A stretch of 64,000 nucleotides of DNA, taken from assembly GCF_004216755.1 (NCBI RefSeq), contig NZ_SGWZ01000007.1, forward strand, positions 124,001 through 188,000, given 5' to 3'. The notes under the pieces were generated by a model. The model did not search any database. It had not been told where the DNA came from and saw only the letters and a list, made by a program, of their open reading frames with translations. Numbering within the stretch: the first letter of the stretch is position 1; each line of letters starts with the position of its first letter. Made by a program: the position numbers and the translations under genes. Positions 15,245 to 25,100 of this stretch are shown here, piece by piece. The stretch is from Kerstersia gyiorum (GTDB lineage: Bacteria > Pseudomonadota > Gammaproteobacteria > Burkholderiales > Burkholderiaceae_B).

Positions 15245-17020
15245 ATGAAACGGGTGATCGGTGACATGACGCGCAGGCAGGGCATGGTTTTGTGGGCGCT
15301 GGCTGCGTTGGCATTGCTGCTGGTCGCTGATCTGGTTGCGATTTTGCTTGGCGATATCGACAGGCCGGACCGCAATGAGGGGCAGCGCTATGGGCACAGC
15401 CGCTTTTTCCTGGTGGATGGCGTCGTGCATGCGCAGGTGGTGGGCAGTGGGTTGGTCGCCATGCCGCAGGCGGACCCAGCCAGCTTTGCACCGCTGGAGG
15501 CGGAACAGCGCTCGGTGTTCCACATGGGGCGGGACCGGACGCATGTATATTGCGGCAACCATGTGCTGGCCGGGATGAATCCGACGCGGACGGTCGTGCT
15601 GGGCCAGGACTACGTTAGCGACGGCCGCACCACCTATTTCTGCAGCGAAAGCAGCGCGGCCAATCCAGATCAGCAGGGCTTGGCAGGATTCTGGCAGGCG
15701 CAGCGACACGCGTTGGGGCTGGGCCCACGCCGCCAGTCGCATATCCATGCCTGGGTGCAACTGCCTGAAAGCGCGGTGCCCTACCGCATTTTACCGGGTG
15801 CGCATCTGGCGACCGATGGCCGGCTGGTGTATCTGGCAGGCCAGTTGCTGCCTGGGGCAGATCCCTTGAACATCCGTGTGCTGCCCTGGTCGCGTGGGGG
15901 CCGCGCGGTTGGGTCCAGTGATTACCTGGCGGATACGCGCCATGTCTATTACCGGGGCAAACGCCTGGACATTCCGGCCAGCCCGGCCATGTATGTCGTG
16001 AGTATCGCGGGCGGCGACCGCCAGCCGCAGACCCTGATTGATCCGGCGGGCAGCGCCTATACCCAGGATCTGGCCTTTGACTCCGGGCAGGGGCCCTATC
16101 TGCCGCTGAGTGCGCCGGATGCGCCGGTGAACCACATGCTGCTGGCGGGAACGGACGGCGTCTATTACGCTGAACCGGTGCGCGGCGAGGTCCTGAGGCT
16201 GACTTCGGAAGTGACTCGTACCGGCGGCTGGCGGCCGCTGTCGGACCGTCTGGCGAGCAATGGCAGTCAGGTGCTGGTGTTGCACGCCGGCAGGGAGTGG
16301 ATCAGGCGCGGGCGGCAGGGTGGCAGGGTATTGCAGGAACGTTGGACGCGCCTCTGGATGCTGGATGATGGCGAACCCGGCGGGTGGGTTTCGGCAGGAA
16401 AGGCACGCCAGGGGCTGGGAGAGGTATGGCGCCATGGCAGCCGGATGTATTTCCTGCCCGGCGAGCGCTGGTCGCTTGGCCTGGAGCAGCCCATCTATCG
16501 CATTGCGGACGAGCCTACGCGGCAGTGGTTGCTGGATGCATCCTTGCCACCCTTGTCGAACAAGGATTTGCGCGCGCGTATCGAAGCAGGGCAATTGACG
16601 CCGACACCCATGAGGGAACTGGGCATGGCGCGTTCCGTCTATCGTTTCTTCGGTGTCGCGGCCGCGCTGGGCGTAGCCCTGGCTGCATTGGTGCTGGCGC
16701 TGCTTGGCTACCGTTTCCTTTGGCAGGCCGTCGGCTGGCGGGGGCGCCCGGTTCTGTATGTGGACGGCGGGCGGCTGTACGCTGGCAATTTGCTGCACAC
16801 TTTCTACCCGTTGGCGGAAGTGTCTTGCGTGACCATCCATGACGCCACGCCCGGCGGCCAGCAGGGCCGGCGGGCGGGCTTCAGCATTCAGGTGCGCAAG
16901 GGCAGGACGCATCGCTATGTCCTGAAGGGCGAAGACATTCCAATGCGGTTGGCTGCCCTCCCGGCATGGCTGGCCGGGCACGGGATACGGGTGCTGCGGG
17001 ATACTGTTCAGGGGGCTTGA
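15245..17020 (+). CDS. membrane-anchored DKNYY-type protein of unknown function
   Basis: The 591-residue protein starts with a membrane segment (about residues 12-36) and has a second near 465-490 (VAAALGVALAALVLALLGY), so most of it lies outside the cytoplasm. The domain between carries degenerate repeats of the DKNYY type, with an acidic residue and Tyr-Tyr or Val-Tyr pairs: RDRTHVYCGNHVL, SDGRTTYFCS, TDGRLVYLAGQLL, ADTRHVYYRGKRLD, GTDGVYYAEP. After the second membrane segment about 100 cytosolic residues follow (WRGRPVLYVDGGRLYAGN), possibly a small beta domain. A TACAAT box lies 12 bases before the ATG and there is no ribosome binding site. Flanking terminators on both sides mark it as a single-gene unit. 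Function is unknown. Confidence 0.8.
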   Translation: MKRVIGDMTRRQGMVLWALAALALLLVADLVAILLGDIDRPDRNEGQRYGHSRFFLVDGVVHAQVVGSGLVAMPQADPASFAPLEAEQRSVFHMGRDRTHVYCGNHVLAGMNPTRTVVLGQDYVSDGRTTYFCSESSAANPDQQGLAGFWQAQRHALGLGPRRQSHIHAWVQLPESAVPYRILPGAHLATDGRLVYLAGQLLPGADPLNIRVLPWSRGGRAVGSSDYLADTRHVYYRGKRLDIPASPAMYVVSIAGGDRQPQTLIDPAGSAYTQDLAFDSGQGPYLPLSAPDAPVNHMLLAGTDGVYYAEPVRGEVLRLTSEVTRTGGWRPLSDRLASNGSQVLVLHAGREWIRRGRQGGRVLQERWTRLWMLDDGEPGGWVSAGKARQGLGEVWRHGSRMYFLPGERWSLGLEQPIYRIADEPTRQWLLDASLPPLSNKDLRARIEAGQLTPTPMRELGMARSVYRFFGVAAALGVALAALVLALLGYRFLWQAVGWRGRPVLYVDGGRLYAGNLLHTFYPLAEVSCVTIHDATPGGQQGRRAGFSIQVRKGRTHRYVLKGEDIPMRLAALPAWLAGHGIRVLRDTVQGA

Positions 17021-17045
17021 GCGGCAGGGCCTGGCTGCCCATGAA

Positions 17046-17071
17046 AAACGCCTCCCTGGAGGGAGGCGTTT
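17046..17071. terminator. bidirectional terminator
   Basis: A perfect 11-bp stem, AAACGCCTCCC / GGGAGGCGTTT, with loop TGGA has A-rich sequence on one side and T on the other, so it works on both strands. It lies between the convergent DKNYY-type gene and the polyamine dehydrogenase gene. Confidence 0.9.
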
Positions 17072-17098
17072 CTGGCGCAAGGGGGGCGTGCCGAAAAA

Positions 17099-18370
17099 TC
17101 AGGCGCGCGCCGCGTCTTCCAGTTCCAGCTCTTCTTCGAAGAGGGAGCGCTCGCCGCGTTCATCGCGGATGCGGGTAGGCAGGCCCATGGTTTCCAGCAA
17201 GGCAAGCAGTGGCCGTGCCGGCAACTGTTCGACGTTGACCATGCGGCGCACATCCCATTCACCTTTGGCGATCAGCACGGCGGCTGCAGCGGCTGGTACG
17301 CCTGCGGTATAGGAGATTCCCTGGCTGCCCACTTCTTCGTAGGCGGCCTTGTGGTCGCAGATGTTATAGATGAACACCTCGCGTTCCTGGTCTTGCCAGC
17401 GGCCTTTCACCAGGTCGCCGATGCAGGTTTTGCCGGTATAGTCCGGTGCCAGCGAGGCGGGGTCCGGCAGGACGGCCTTGACCACTTGCAGCGGCACGAC
17501 GGTCTGGCCGCAGTCGGTCGTCACAGGCTTTTCGGACAGCAGGCCGATATTGTTCAGTACGTTGAAAACGTTGATGTAGTGTTCGCTAAAACCCATCCAG
17601 AAGCGGATGTTGGGCACATTGAGATGCTGTGACAGCGAATGCAGTTCGTCGTGGCCGGTGAGGTAGCTGGCCTGGCGTCCGACCACAGGCAGGTCGTCCT
17701 CGCGCTTGACCTCGAACATGCGGTTGGCTTTCCATTGGCTGTCCTGCCAGGTCCAGACCGTGCCGGTGAACTCGCGGAAATTGATTTCCGGGTTGAAGTT
17801 GGTGGCGAAGTACCGGCCGTGCGAGCCGGCATTGATGTCGATGATGTCGATGGAATCGACACTATCGAAGTATTCATTGACTGCCAGGGCGGCATAGGCA
17901 TTGACGACGCCAGGATCGAAACCTATTCCCAGGATGGCGGTGACGCCTGCGGCATCGCAGCGCTCGCGGCGCTTCCATTCATGGTTTGCGTACCACGGAG
18001 GCTGTTCGCAGACGTGTGCGGGATCTTCGTGGATTGCCGTATCGAGATAGGCTGCGCCGGTTTCGATGCAGGCCTCGAGCACAGGCATGTTGACGAAGGC
18101 CGATCCGACGTTGATGACGATTTGCGCGTTCGTCCTGTTTATCAGGTCGCGGGTAGCGGCGCTATCCATGGCGTCGAGTTCATGGACTTCGAGCTTGCCG
18201 GCAATCTTCATGCTGCGGCGCGTATGCACATCGCTGGCGATAGCGCGGCACTTTTCAATGGAGCGCGAGGCGATGTGTATGTCGCCCAGCACATCATTGT
18301 TCTGGGCGCATTTGTGGGCGACTACCTGCCCGACACCTCCAGCGCCAATAATCAGGACATTTTTTTTCAT
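17099..18370 (-). CDS. carboxynorspermidine / carboxyspermidine dehydrogenase (saccharopine dehydrogenase family)
   Basis: The 423-residue protein begins with a Rossmann dinucleotide site (KKNVLIIGAGGVGQVVAHK) and matches the LYS9/saccharopine dehydrogenase-like family. CASDH reductively condenses putrescine (or diaminopropane) with aspartate semialdehyde to give carboxyspermidine (or carboxynorspermidine). The identification rests on the adjoining decarboxylase gene, 63 bases upstream on the same strand, which performs the next step. Motifs such as LDTAIHEDPAHVCEQPPWY and GFDPGVVNAYAALA fit this subgroup. The start at 18370 begins the Rossmann motif; an upstream in-frame start would add 12 residues. 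Which polyamine is made is not determined by sequence. Confidence 0.9.
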   Translation of the reverse strand: MKKNVLIIGAGGVGQVVAHKCAQNNDVLGDIHIASRSIEKCRAIASDVHTRRSMKIAGKLEVHELDAMDSAATRDLINRTNAQIVINVGSAFVNMPVLEACIETGAAYLDTAIHEDPAHVCEQPPWYANHEWKRRERCDAAGVTAILGIGFDPGVVNAYAALAVNEYFDSVDSIDIIDINAGSHGRYFATNFNPEINFREFTGTVWTWQDSQWKANRMFEVKREDDLPVVGRQASYLTGHDELHSLSQHLNVPNIRFWMGFSEHYINVFNVLNNIGLLSEKPVTTDCGQTVVPLQVVKAVLPDPASLAPDYTGKTCIGDLVKGRWQDQEREVFIYNICDHKAAYEEVGSQGISYTAGVPAAAAAVLIAKGEWDVRRMVNVEQLPARPLLALLETMGLPTRIRDERGERSLFEEELELEDAARA

Positions 18371-18433
18371 TTCTCGATCAAACCCTCGTTGAGAAAAGGG
18401 GAACAATCGGGAGAGCCCCGCCAGTAACGGCTG

Positions 18434-19531
18434 TCAGGAGAGGCTCGCTGCGTAATCGTCGTACCCGAAGGTTTTGACGATCTCGGTTTCACCGGACAGG
18501 CGCCGTACCACGATGGATGGCATGTTCAGTCCGTTGAACCAATTCTTTTTGACCATGGTGTAGCCAGCGGCATCCTGGATGGAGATACGGTCGCCGGCCT
18601 GCAGTGGCTGCTCGAAACTGAACTCGCCGAAAATATCGCCCGCCAGGCAGGACTTGCCACACACCATGTAGCGGTGCGCGCCAGCGTCGGGTTCGATGCG
18701 GGCAGGCAGGGCGTAGACCAGCAGGTCCAGCATGTGCGCTTCAATGGAGCTGTCGACGATGGCGATGTCCTTGCCATTGTTCAGGGTGTCCAGCACCGAG
18801 ACTTCCAGCGTCGCGCTGCCGCTGATGGCGGCCTCGCCCGGTTCCAGGTAGATTTGCACGCCATAGGTGTCGGCAAAGGCCTTCAGGCGGTCTGCCAGGG
18901 CGTCGATCGGATAGTCGTCAGCAGTGAAGTGCACGCCGCCGCCCAGGCTGATCCAGTCCACCTGGGCAATCAGATGGCCGAACCGGGCTTCGATGCGCGA
19001 GAGCATCTGGTCGAAACTCTCGAAACTGCGGTTTTCGCAGTTGTTGTGGATCATGAAGCCGCTGATGTCGCCGATGAAAGGTTCGACACGGGCCGGGTCG
19101 TGCTCGCCCAGCCGGCTGTGGGGGCGAGAAGGGTCGGCCAGCAGGTATGGGGAATTACTCACCTGCGGATTGAGCCGCAAACCGCGCGGGATGCCGTCGG
19201 CCGCCTGGCGGAAGCGCTGCAGCTGGCCGATGGTGTTGAAAATGATCTTGTCAGCATGGGAGACGACCTCGGCAATTTCCGCATCGCTGTAGGCGACGCT
19301 GTAGGCATGGGTTTCACCGCCGAATTTCTCGCGGCCCAGGCGCACTTCCAGCAGCGAGGACGATGTCGTGCCGTCCATGTAATCCCGCATGAGCCCGAAG
19401 ACGGACCAGGTGGCGAAGCACTTCAGGGCCAGCAGGGCCTTGGCGCCGGAGCGCTGCCGCAGATGGGCAATTTTCTCCATGTTGCGCAGCAGGCGGGATT
19501 CATCTATCAGGTAGTAAGGAGTCTGGATCAT
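18434..19531 (-). CDS. nspC: carboxynorspermidine / carboxyspermidine decarboxylase
   Basis: A PLP-dependent fold-III (alanine-racemase-type) decarboxylase of 365 residues. The PLP-binding lysine is K37 in ALLALKCFATWSVF. Other family marks are SLLEVRLGREKFGGETHAYS, LRLNPQVSNSPY, ISLGGGVHF, the glycine-rich EPGEAA, and CGKSCLAGDIFGEF, which supplies the active-site cysteine. It converts carboxy(nor)spermidine to (nor)spermidine. It is first in a two-gene minus-strand unit with the dehydrogenase. This route makes spermidine without decarboxylated AdoMet. Confidence 0.95.
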   Translation of the reverse strand: MIQTPYYLIDESRLLRNMEKIAHLRQRSGAKALLALKCFATWSVFGLMRDYMDGTTSSSLLEVRLGREKFGGETHAYSVAYSDAEIAEVVSHADKIIFNTIGQLQRFRQAADGIPRGLRLNPQVSNSPYLLADPSRPHSRLGEHDPARVEPFIGDISGFMIHNNCENRSFESFDQMLSRIEARFGHLIAQVDWISLGGGVHFTADDYPIDALADRLKAFADTYGVQIYLEPGEAAISGSATLEVSVLDTLNNGKDIAIVDSSIEAHMLDLLVYALPARIEPDAGAHRYMVCGKSCLAGDIFGEFSFEQPLQAGDRISIQDAAGYTMVKKNWFNGLNMPSIVVRRLSGETEIVKTFGYDDYAASLS

Positions 19532-19655
19532 TTGGCAGTTGCGGAAAGTTCAGGCGCGTCTAACTGACTGGGTGAAAACAATGCCGGCCGCCCAGCCTGG
19601 TATCAGGCCGGAGGCAGCAGGCGCTAGCCGGAAATTGCCGTCGGCGGGGGGCAGC

Positions 19656-20345
19656 TTACTGGCCGATGGAGGAGCGGTCCGCGAGGGGACCGGTGGGTTC
19701 CACGGCGCTGGCTGGCATGTTGCCGGCGGCGTTGCCGCGAAGATTCGCTTCGTGGCAAGGGTTTTGCGGGATGGAACAGCCATCCTGCCGGTATGTCTCA
19801 GCCCGCAGGCGGGCAATGATGGATAGCCGTTCCGGGCCATCCGGCCTGGGGTTGCCCAGGCGATCCGACAGCCAGAGGCCGTCAGTGGCGAACCAGACGA
19901 TCCAGGCGCCGACGGACACCTGGCCACCGCAGTCATCATTCAGGCGCCGGCTGACCCATTCATGCCACCGCTGGCGCAAGGCCGGTTCGGAAAACAGCAT
20001 GACGGAAAGGACGGCCCAGCGTTGCGATGGCGCGCTGGCCGGCGCGCTGCTCATGGCATCCAGGTAGGCGCGGGTGAAGCGTCCCTGGGGGACCGGGTCC
20101 TGCTGCATGAGTGCCGCGATCTGCCGGTCCAGGCGCCGCAGGAACTCATCGCACATGGCTTCCAGCAGCGCGTGCTTGCTGGGAAAATGGTGCAGCAGGC
20201 CGCCTTTGCTGACGCCTGCTTCCTGGGCCACGGCCCGTAGGGTCAGCCCGTTCAGGCCATGTTCGAGCGCAATCCGCGCCGCTTCATCCAGCAATTGCCG
20301 GCGTACCGATTCAGGCTGTTTCTTGCGCTGATGAGCTATCGACAT
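19656..20345 (-). CDS. TetR/AcrR family transcriptional regulator
   Basis: The N-terminal ~50 residues are a TetR DNA-binding domain (LLDEAARIALEHGLNGLTLRAVAQEAGVSKGG then LLHHFPSKHALLEAM). The ligand-binding part follows, ending in a tail (about residues 180-229, QDGCSIPQNPCHEAN onward) longer than in most relatives, making 229 residues in all. It is divergent from an RND efflux operon, so it is probably that pump's repressor. Its promoter carries a near-palindrome in the spacer, suggesting self-repression, and the predicted transcript starts at or within three bases of the ATG. There is no ribosome binding site. Confidence 0.93.
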   Translation of the reverse strand: MSIAHQRKKQPESVRRQLLDEAARIALEHGLNGLTLRAVAQEAGVSKGGLLHHFPSKHALLEAMCDEFLRRLDRQIAALMQQDPVPQGRFTRAYLDAMSSAPASAPSQRWAVLSVMLFSEPALRQRWHEWVSRRLNDDCGGQVSVGAWIVWFATDGLWLSDRLGNPRPDGPERLSIIARLRAETYRQDGCSIPQNPCHEANLRGNAAGNMPASAVEPTGPLADRSSIGQ

Positions 20346-20353
20346 GGCAGGGG

Positions 20354-20382
20354 AAGATACCGCCCGGACGGTTTTTTGTCAA
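20354..20382 (-). promoter_or_regulatory. tetR promoter with internal operator
   Basis: On the minus strand TTGACA (20382-20377), a 17-base spacer and TATCTT (20359-20354) form a strong sigma-70 promoter. Overlapping the spacer, 20359-20372 reads ACCGCCCGGACGGT on the plus strand, a palindrome apart from one mismatched pair (12 of 14 bases symmetric). Such sites are typical TetR operators. The predicted start lies 1-3 bases before the ATG at 20345. Confidence 0.75.
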
Positions 20383-20836
20383 TCTGACGGAACGAGCGAA
20401 AACCCCTCAAGTCAAGGCTTTTTGCGGTATTTTCACGGCATGTTCTGCGATTCGTGCCGATGGCGGGCGGGGAGATTGCGGCGATGTGACTGAGCGCCTC
20501 CGGGCATCGCGCAAGGACGGGCATCAGATATCTCCCCAAATGGCGCGGGTGAGGGGCACGGCAAGGCGTGGAAAGGGTAATATTAGCAAGCAAAAAAGAT
20601 GCATGGAGGGCCGGATTTTCCAGGTACTTCGCCCTGTTTCAGGTGCTGCAAATTGCGTCGTTTTCGCATTACACTCAGCGAGTTACCCGGGCTGGTTACC
20701 CGGTGCACACAATTCTTTCCGCTATCACACCCATGGCCGCGTCGTCCGGCGGCCATGTCGCCATAGTCATGGTTGCTTTTTTGTCCCATATGGGCGCGCC
20801 ATGATTAACGCCAAGAAGATTCAATACAGGGTTTCT
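20383..20836 (+). promoter_or_regulatory. long leader / regulatory region of the first RND operon
   Basis: About 450 bases without a convincing gene. A TACACT -10-like box (20670-20675) has a poor -35. Just downstream are two direct repeats GTTACCCGG (20682-20690 and 20695-20703), 13 bases apart, a possible operator. A 9-bp hairpin CATGGCCGC / GCGGCCATG (20732-20740 with 20749-20757) follows, then six T (20776-20781), then palindromes CCCATATGGG (20785-20794) and GGCGCGCC (20793-20800). A 78-codon open frame at 20568-20804 shows no recognisable similarity and is probably not a gene. Confidence 0.45.
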
Positions 20837-22024
20837 ATGCGAGCCAAGCCTATCTCTTTCACTGCGCCACGCATCGTGGTTACGGGTGCCATGTTGTTGT
20901 TGCTGGCTGCTTGCGGCGACAAGCCGCAAGGCGCGCCGCAGATGCAGCCGGAGGTCAAGGTCGTGACTGCGATCCAGCAGCGCGTGCCCATTATTTCTGA
21001 GTTGCCTGGCCGCGTCGATGCCGTCCGGGACGCCCAGGTCCGTGCCCGGGTCACCGGCATTGTAGAGAAGGTCAATTTCGAACAAGGCCGCGACGTCAAG
21101 GCGGGCGATCTGCTGTTCACGATCGACCGCGCCCAGCTCCAGGCCGTCTACAACCAGGCGAATGCACAGCTCAAGCAGGCCGAGGCCGCGCTGCTGAGCG
21201 CCCGTTCGCTGGCGCAACGCTACGAACCGCTGGTCAAGGTCAACGCGGTCAGCCGCCAGGAATACGACAACGCGCTGTCGGCGTCGCGTGAGGCGGAAGC
21301 CGCCGTGGTGGCAGCCAAGGCCGCGCTGGAGTCGGCTGCCATCAACCTGGGTTATACCAAGGTGACGTCGCCCATTAGCGGCCGCATCGGCGAACCGCTG
21401 GTAACTGAGGGCGCACTGGTGGAAGGCTCGACGGCAACGCACATGGCAACCGTGCAGCAGCTCGATCCCATCTACGTGGATTTCAACCAGAGTACGGCCG
21501 ACCTGGCTCAGCTGCGCAAGGTGTTCAGCCATGGCAAGGTGCAGCGCGTCGACGAGGCGCCGGTTACGGTGATGCTCGATGGCCAGCCCTATGATCAAAA
21601 GGGCCGCCTGTTGTTTACCGGTGTGACGGTCGACCCGAGCACCGGCCAGGTCAAGCTGCGTGCCGAGGTACCCAATCCCCATTCCGAATTGCTGCCGGGC
21701 ATGTTCGTGCGGGTGAAGCTTGAACAGGGCTATGACGAGAACGCCGTGCTGGTGCCGCAACAGGCGCTGCAGCGTGCGGTGGACGGTTCGGCCAGCGTGT
21801 TCCTGTTGCGTGATGGCGACACGATCGCCGTGGCACCGGTCAAGGTGGGCATTGCCTATCAAGGCCAGTGGGTGATCCAGGAAGGCGTGAGCGCTGGCGA
21901 TGTCGTCGTCGTTGAAGGCTTCCAGAAGATCGGCCCGGGGGCCAAGGTGAAAGCACACCCCTGGAAGCAGCAGGAAGAGGGCGCTGCGCCTGCAGCCGCC
22001 GCGGCGCCTGCGGAGGCCAAATGA
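20837..22024 (+). CDS. RND efflux periplasmic adaptor (AcrA/MexA family)
   Basis: Membrane fusion subunit that links the RND pump to the outer-membrane channel. A lipoprotein signal ends in LLLLAAC, giving lipidated C26. The order is beta-barrel / lipoyl / coiled-coil hairpin: ELPGRVDAVRDAQVRARVTGIV, then ITSVISGRIGEPL-type half-lipoyl (written here as VTSPISGRIGEPL), then LPGMFVRVKLEQG near the end. The ATG at 20837 has AGGG upstream; an in-frame ATG at 20801 would add 12 residues. It is followed after 80 bases by the pump gene. 395 residues, family-typical. Confidence 0.94.
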   Translation: MRAKPISFTAPRIVVTGAMLLLLAACGDKPQGAPQMQPEVKVVTAIQQRVPIISELPGRVDAVRDAQVRARVTGIVEKVNFEQGRDVKAGDLLFTIDRAQLQAVYNQANAQLKQAEAALLSARSLAQRYEPLVKVNAVSRQEYDNALSASREAEAAVVAAKAALESAAINLGYTKVTSPISGRIGEPLVTEGALVEGSTATHMATVQQLDPIYVDFNQSTADLAQLRKVFSHGKVQRVDEAPVTVMLDGQPYDQKGRLLFTGVTVDPSTGQVKLRAEVPNPHSELLPGMFVRVKLEQGYDENAVLVPQQALQRAVDGSASVFLLRDGDTIAVAPVKVGIAYQGQWVIQEGVSAGDVVVVEGFQKIGPGAKVKAHPWKQQEEGAAPAAAAAPAEAK

Positions 22025-22104
22025 TTCACAGCGAGGTCGCGCACGCCTCGGCGCCCCAACGGGCGCCAGGCGATTCCCTGTACCGTATCGCGAGATAGAT
22101 TTCC

Positions 22105-25100
22105 ATGCCTCAATTTTTCATAGAACGTCCCATCTTTGCCTGGGTGGTTGCGTTATTCATCACGCTGGCGGGGCTGTTGGCAATCCCGAACCTGCCCGTG
22201 GCCCAGTATCCGGAAGTGGCGGCGCCGTCGGTAACGATCACGGCCACCTATCCGGGGGCGTCGGCGCAGGATGTGTCCGAGCAGGTCACCAGCATCATCG
22301 AGGATGAGCTGCCGGGCGCGAAGAACCTGCTGTACTTCGAATCCGTGGCCGACTCGTTCGGCCAGTCGGAAACCACCGTGACCTTCCAGCCGGGTACCGA
22401 CCCGGATATGGCTCAGGTGGACGTGCAGAACCGCGTGTCCAACGTGTCGGCATCCCTGCCCACCGCCGTGATGGAGCAGGGCCTGCGCTTCGAACAGAGC
22501 AGCGCCAGCTTCCTGCTGATCGCCGCGTTGTACTCGGAAGACGGTCGTCTCGACGCCGTTGACCTGGCCGATTACATCACCCGCAACCTGAAGAACTCGG
22601 TGTCGCGCGTGCCTGGCGTCGGCAAGTTCCAGCTGTTCGCGGCCCAGCGGGCCATGCGCGTCTGGCTGGACCCTGCCAAACTCACCGGCCTGAACATCAG
22701 TGTCAACGAGCTGAACCAGGCCATTCGCCAGCAGAACGTGGTGGTGCCGTCCGGTTCGCTGGGCGCGCCTCCCGTGGCCAGTGACCAGTCAACGACGTCC
22801 ATCGTCATGGTGAGCGGTCAGCTGAAGACGCCGGAAGAGTTCGGCAACATCCTGCTGCGCGCCAACCCCGACGGTACGACGGTACGTCTGCGAGACGTCG
22901 CTCGCATCGAGCTTGGCCAGGACAGCTACCAGTTTGCCTCACGTCTGAACGGCAAGGCCGCTGCTGCGTTCGCCATCCAGCTGACGCCGGACGGCAACGC
23001 GCTGGAAACGGCACAGGGCGTGCGCAAGGTGCTCGAGGAAATGGCGCCTTTCTTCCCGGATGGCGTGAAGTATGAAATTCCCTATAACACTGCTCCGTAT
23101 GTCCAGGCGTCGATCCAGAAAGTGATCGAAACGCTGTTCGAAGCGCTGGTGCTGGTGTTCCTGGTGATGTTCCTGTTCCTGCAGAACGTCCGCTACACCT
23201 TGATTCCCGCGCTGGTGGTGCCGGTCGCCATTCTCGGCACGTTCTCGGTGATGCTGTTCCTGGGGTACTCGATCAACGTGCTCACCATGTTTGCCATGGT
23301 GCTTGCGATCGGGATTCTCGTGGACGATGCCATCGTGGTGGTGGAGAACGTCGAGCGTATCATGGCCGAGGAGGGCATATCGCCCAAGGAGGCCACCAAG
23401 AAGGCAATGCCGCAGATTTCCGGCGCCATCGTCGGTATCACGCTGGTGCTGACCACGGTGTTCCTGCCGCTGGGCTTCATGAGCGGGTCGGTGGGGGTGA
23501 TCTATCGCCAGTTCGCTGTCGCCATGGCAGTGTCCATCCTGTTCTCGGCCTTCATGGCGCTGTCCTTCACGCCTGCGCTGTGCGTGACGCTGCTCAAGCC
23601 GATCAAGGGTGACCACCAGGCCGAGAAGAAGGGTTTCTTCGGCTGGTTCAACCGCCACTTCGACAACCTGACGCATCACTATGAGCGTGGCGTCGGCAAG
23701 ATCCTGACGTGGAAGGGCCGCATGATGGTCCTGTTCCTGATCCTGGTCGTGCTGATGGGCTGGATGTTCATGCGTCTGCCTACCTCCTTCCTGCCGCAGG
23801 AAGACCAGGGCTTCGTCATTACCAACATCGAACTGCCTGCCGGCGCGTCGACCAACCGCACCAACGAGGTGATCAAGGAAGTGGAAGACTACTTCCAGGC
23901 GAACCCGTACGTGGAAAACATGGTGACGGTGCGCGGCTTCAGCTTCAACGGCAGTGGCTACAACGCTGCCATCGCGTTCGTGGTGCTGAAGGACTTCAAG
24001 GACCGCAAGGCGCCTGACGCCAGCGCCGAGGCCATTGCCGGTGCAAGTATGGGCAAGTTGCTGATGGGGATTCCCGATGCATTGGTCGTGACCGTCAACC
24101 TGCCTGCGATTCCGTCGCTGGGCAACGCCAGCGGTTTCGACTTCCGCCTGATGGACGTGTCCAGCCAGGGGACGGCGGCGCTGAATGCGGCGGCGGCCCA
24201 GATGCTGGGCTTGGCGGCAGGCAGCGACAAGCTGTCGCAGGTGCGTATCACCGGCCTCGGACCGGGTGCGCAGCTCACGCTGACGGTTGATCGTGTCAAG
24301 GCGGCGGCGCAGGGCGTGGACTTCTCCGAAGTCGCCGGCCTGATCTCCACCAGCCTGGGCTCCTCGTATCTGGGCAAGTTCCCGGATGCCGGCCGCATGC
24401 AGAACGTATGGGTGCAGGCAGATACTGCCTATCGCATGGAGCTCGATGAAATCCTCAAGCTCAGCGCGCGCAACCAGAAGGGCGAAATGGTGCCGCTGTC
24501 TACCTTCATCAGCTACGAATGGTCCAAGGGCCCGGTGCAGCTGGTGCGCTACAACAGCTTCCCGGCTGTGCGTATCGAAGGCAGCGCGGCAGAAGGCTAT
24601 TCGTCGGGCGATGCCATGACGGAAATGGAAAACCTGATGAAGCAGTTGCCTGACGGGTTCTCCTATGCGTGGAACGGCCTGTCCTACCAGGAACAGGAAG
24701 CTGGCAACCAGACCTTCATCCTGATGGGCCTGGCGCTGTTGGTGGTATTCATGGTGCTGGCCGCCCTGTACGAAAGCTGGGCCATCCCGCTGTCGGTCAT
24801 GCTGGTCGTGCCGCTCGGGGTGTTGGGTTCGGTACTGTTGGTTGGTGCCATGGGTATGGCCAACGACGTGTATTTCCACGTCGGTGTGATTACCGTGATT
24901 GGTCTGTCGGCAAAGAACGCCATTCTGATCGTGGAGTTCGCCAAGGACGCCTACGCCCGCGGCGCGACGCTGCTGGATGCCACCATGGAGGCGGCGCGCT
25001 TGCGCTTCCGTCCGATTCTGATGACGTCGCTGGCGTTCATCCTGGGCGTGGTGCCCCTGGCGCTGGCCACCGGCGCCAGCGCGGCCAGCCAGCGTGCGGT

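Noticed and set aside
20568..20804. 78-codon frame before the first RND operon
   Set aside because: No ribosome binding site, no similarity, and it crosses the structured leader.
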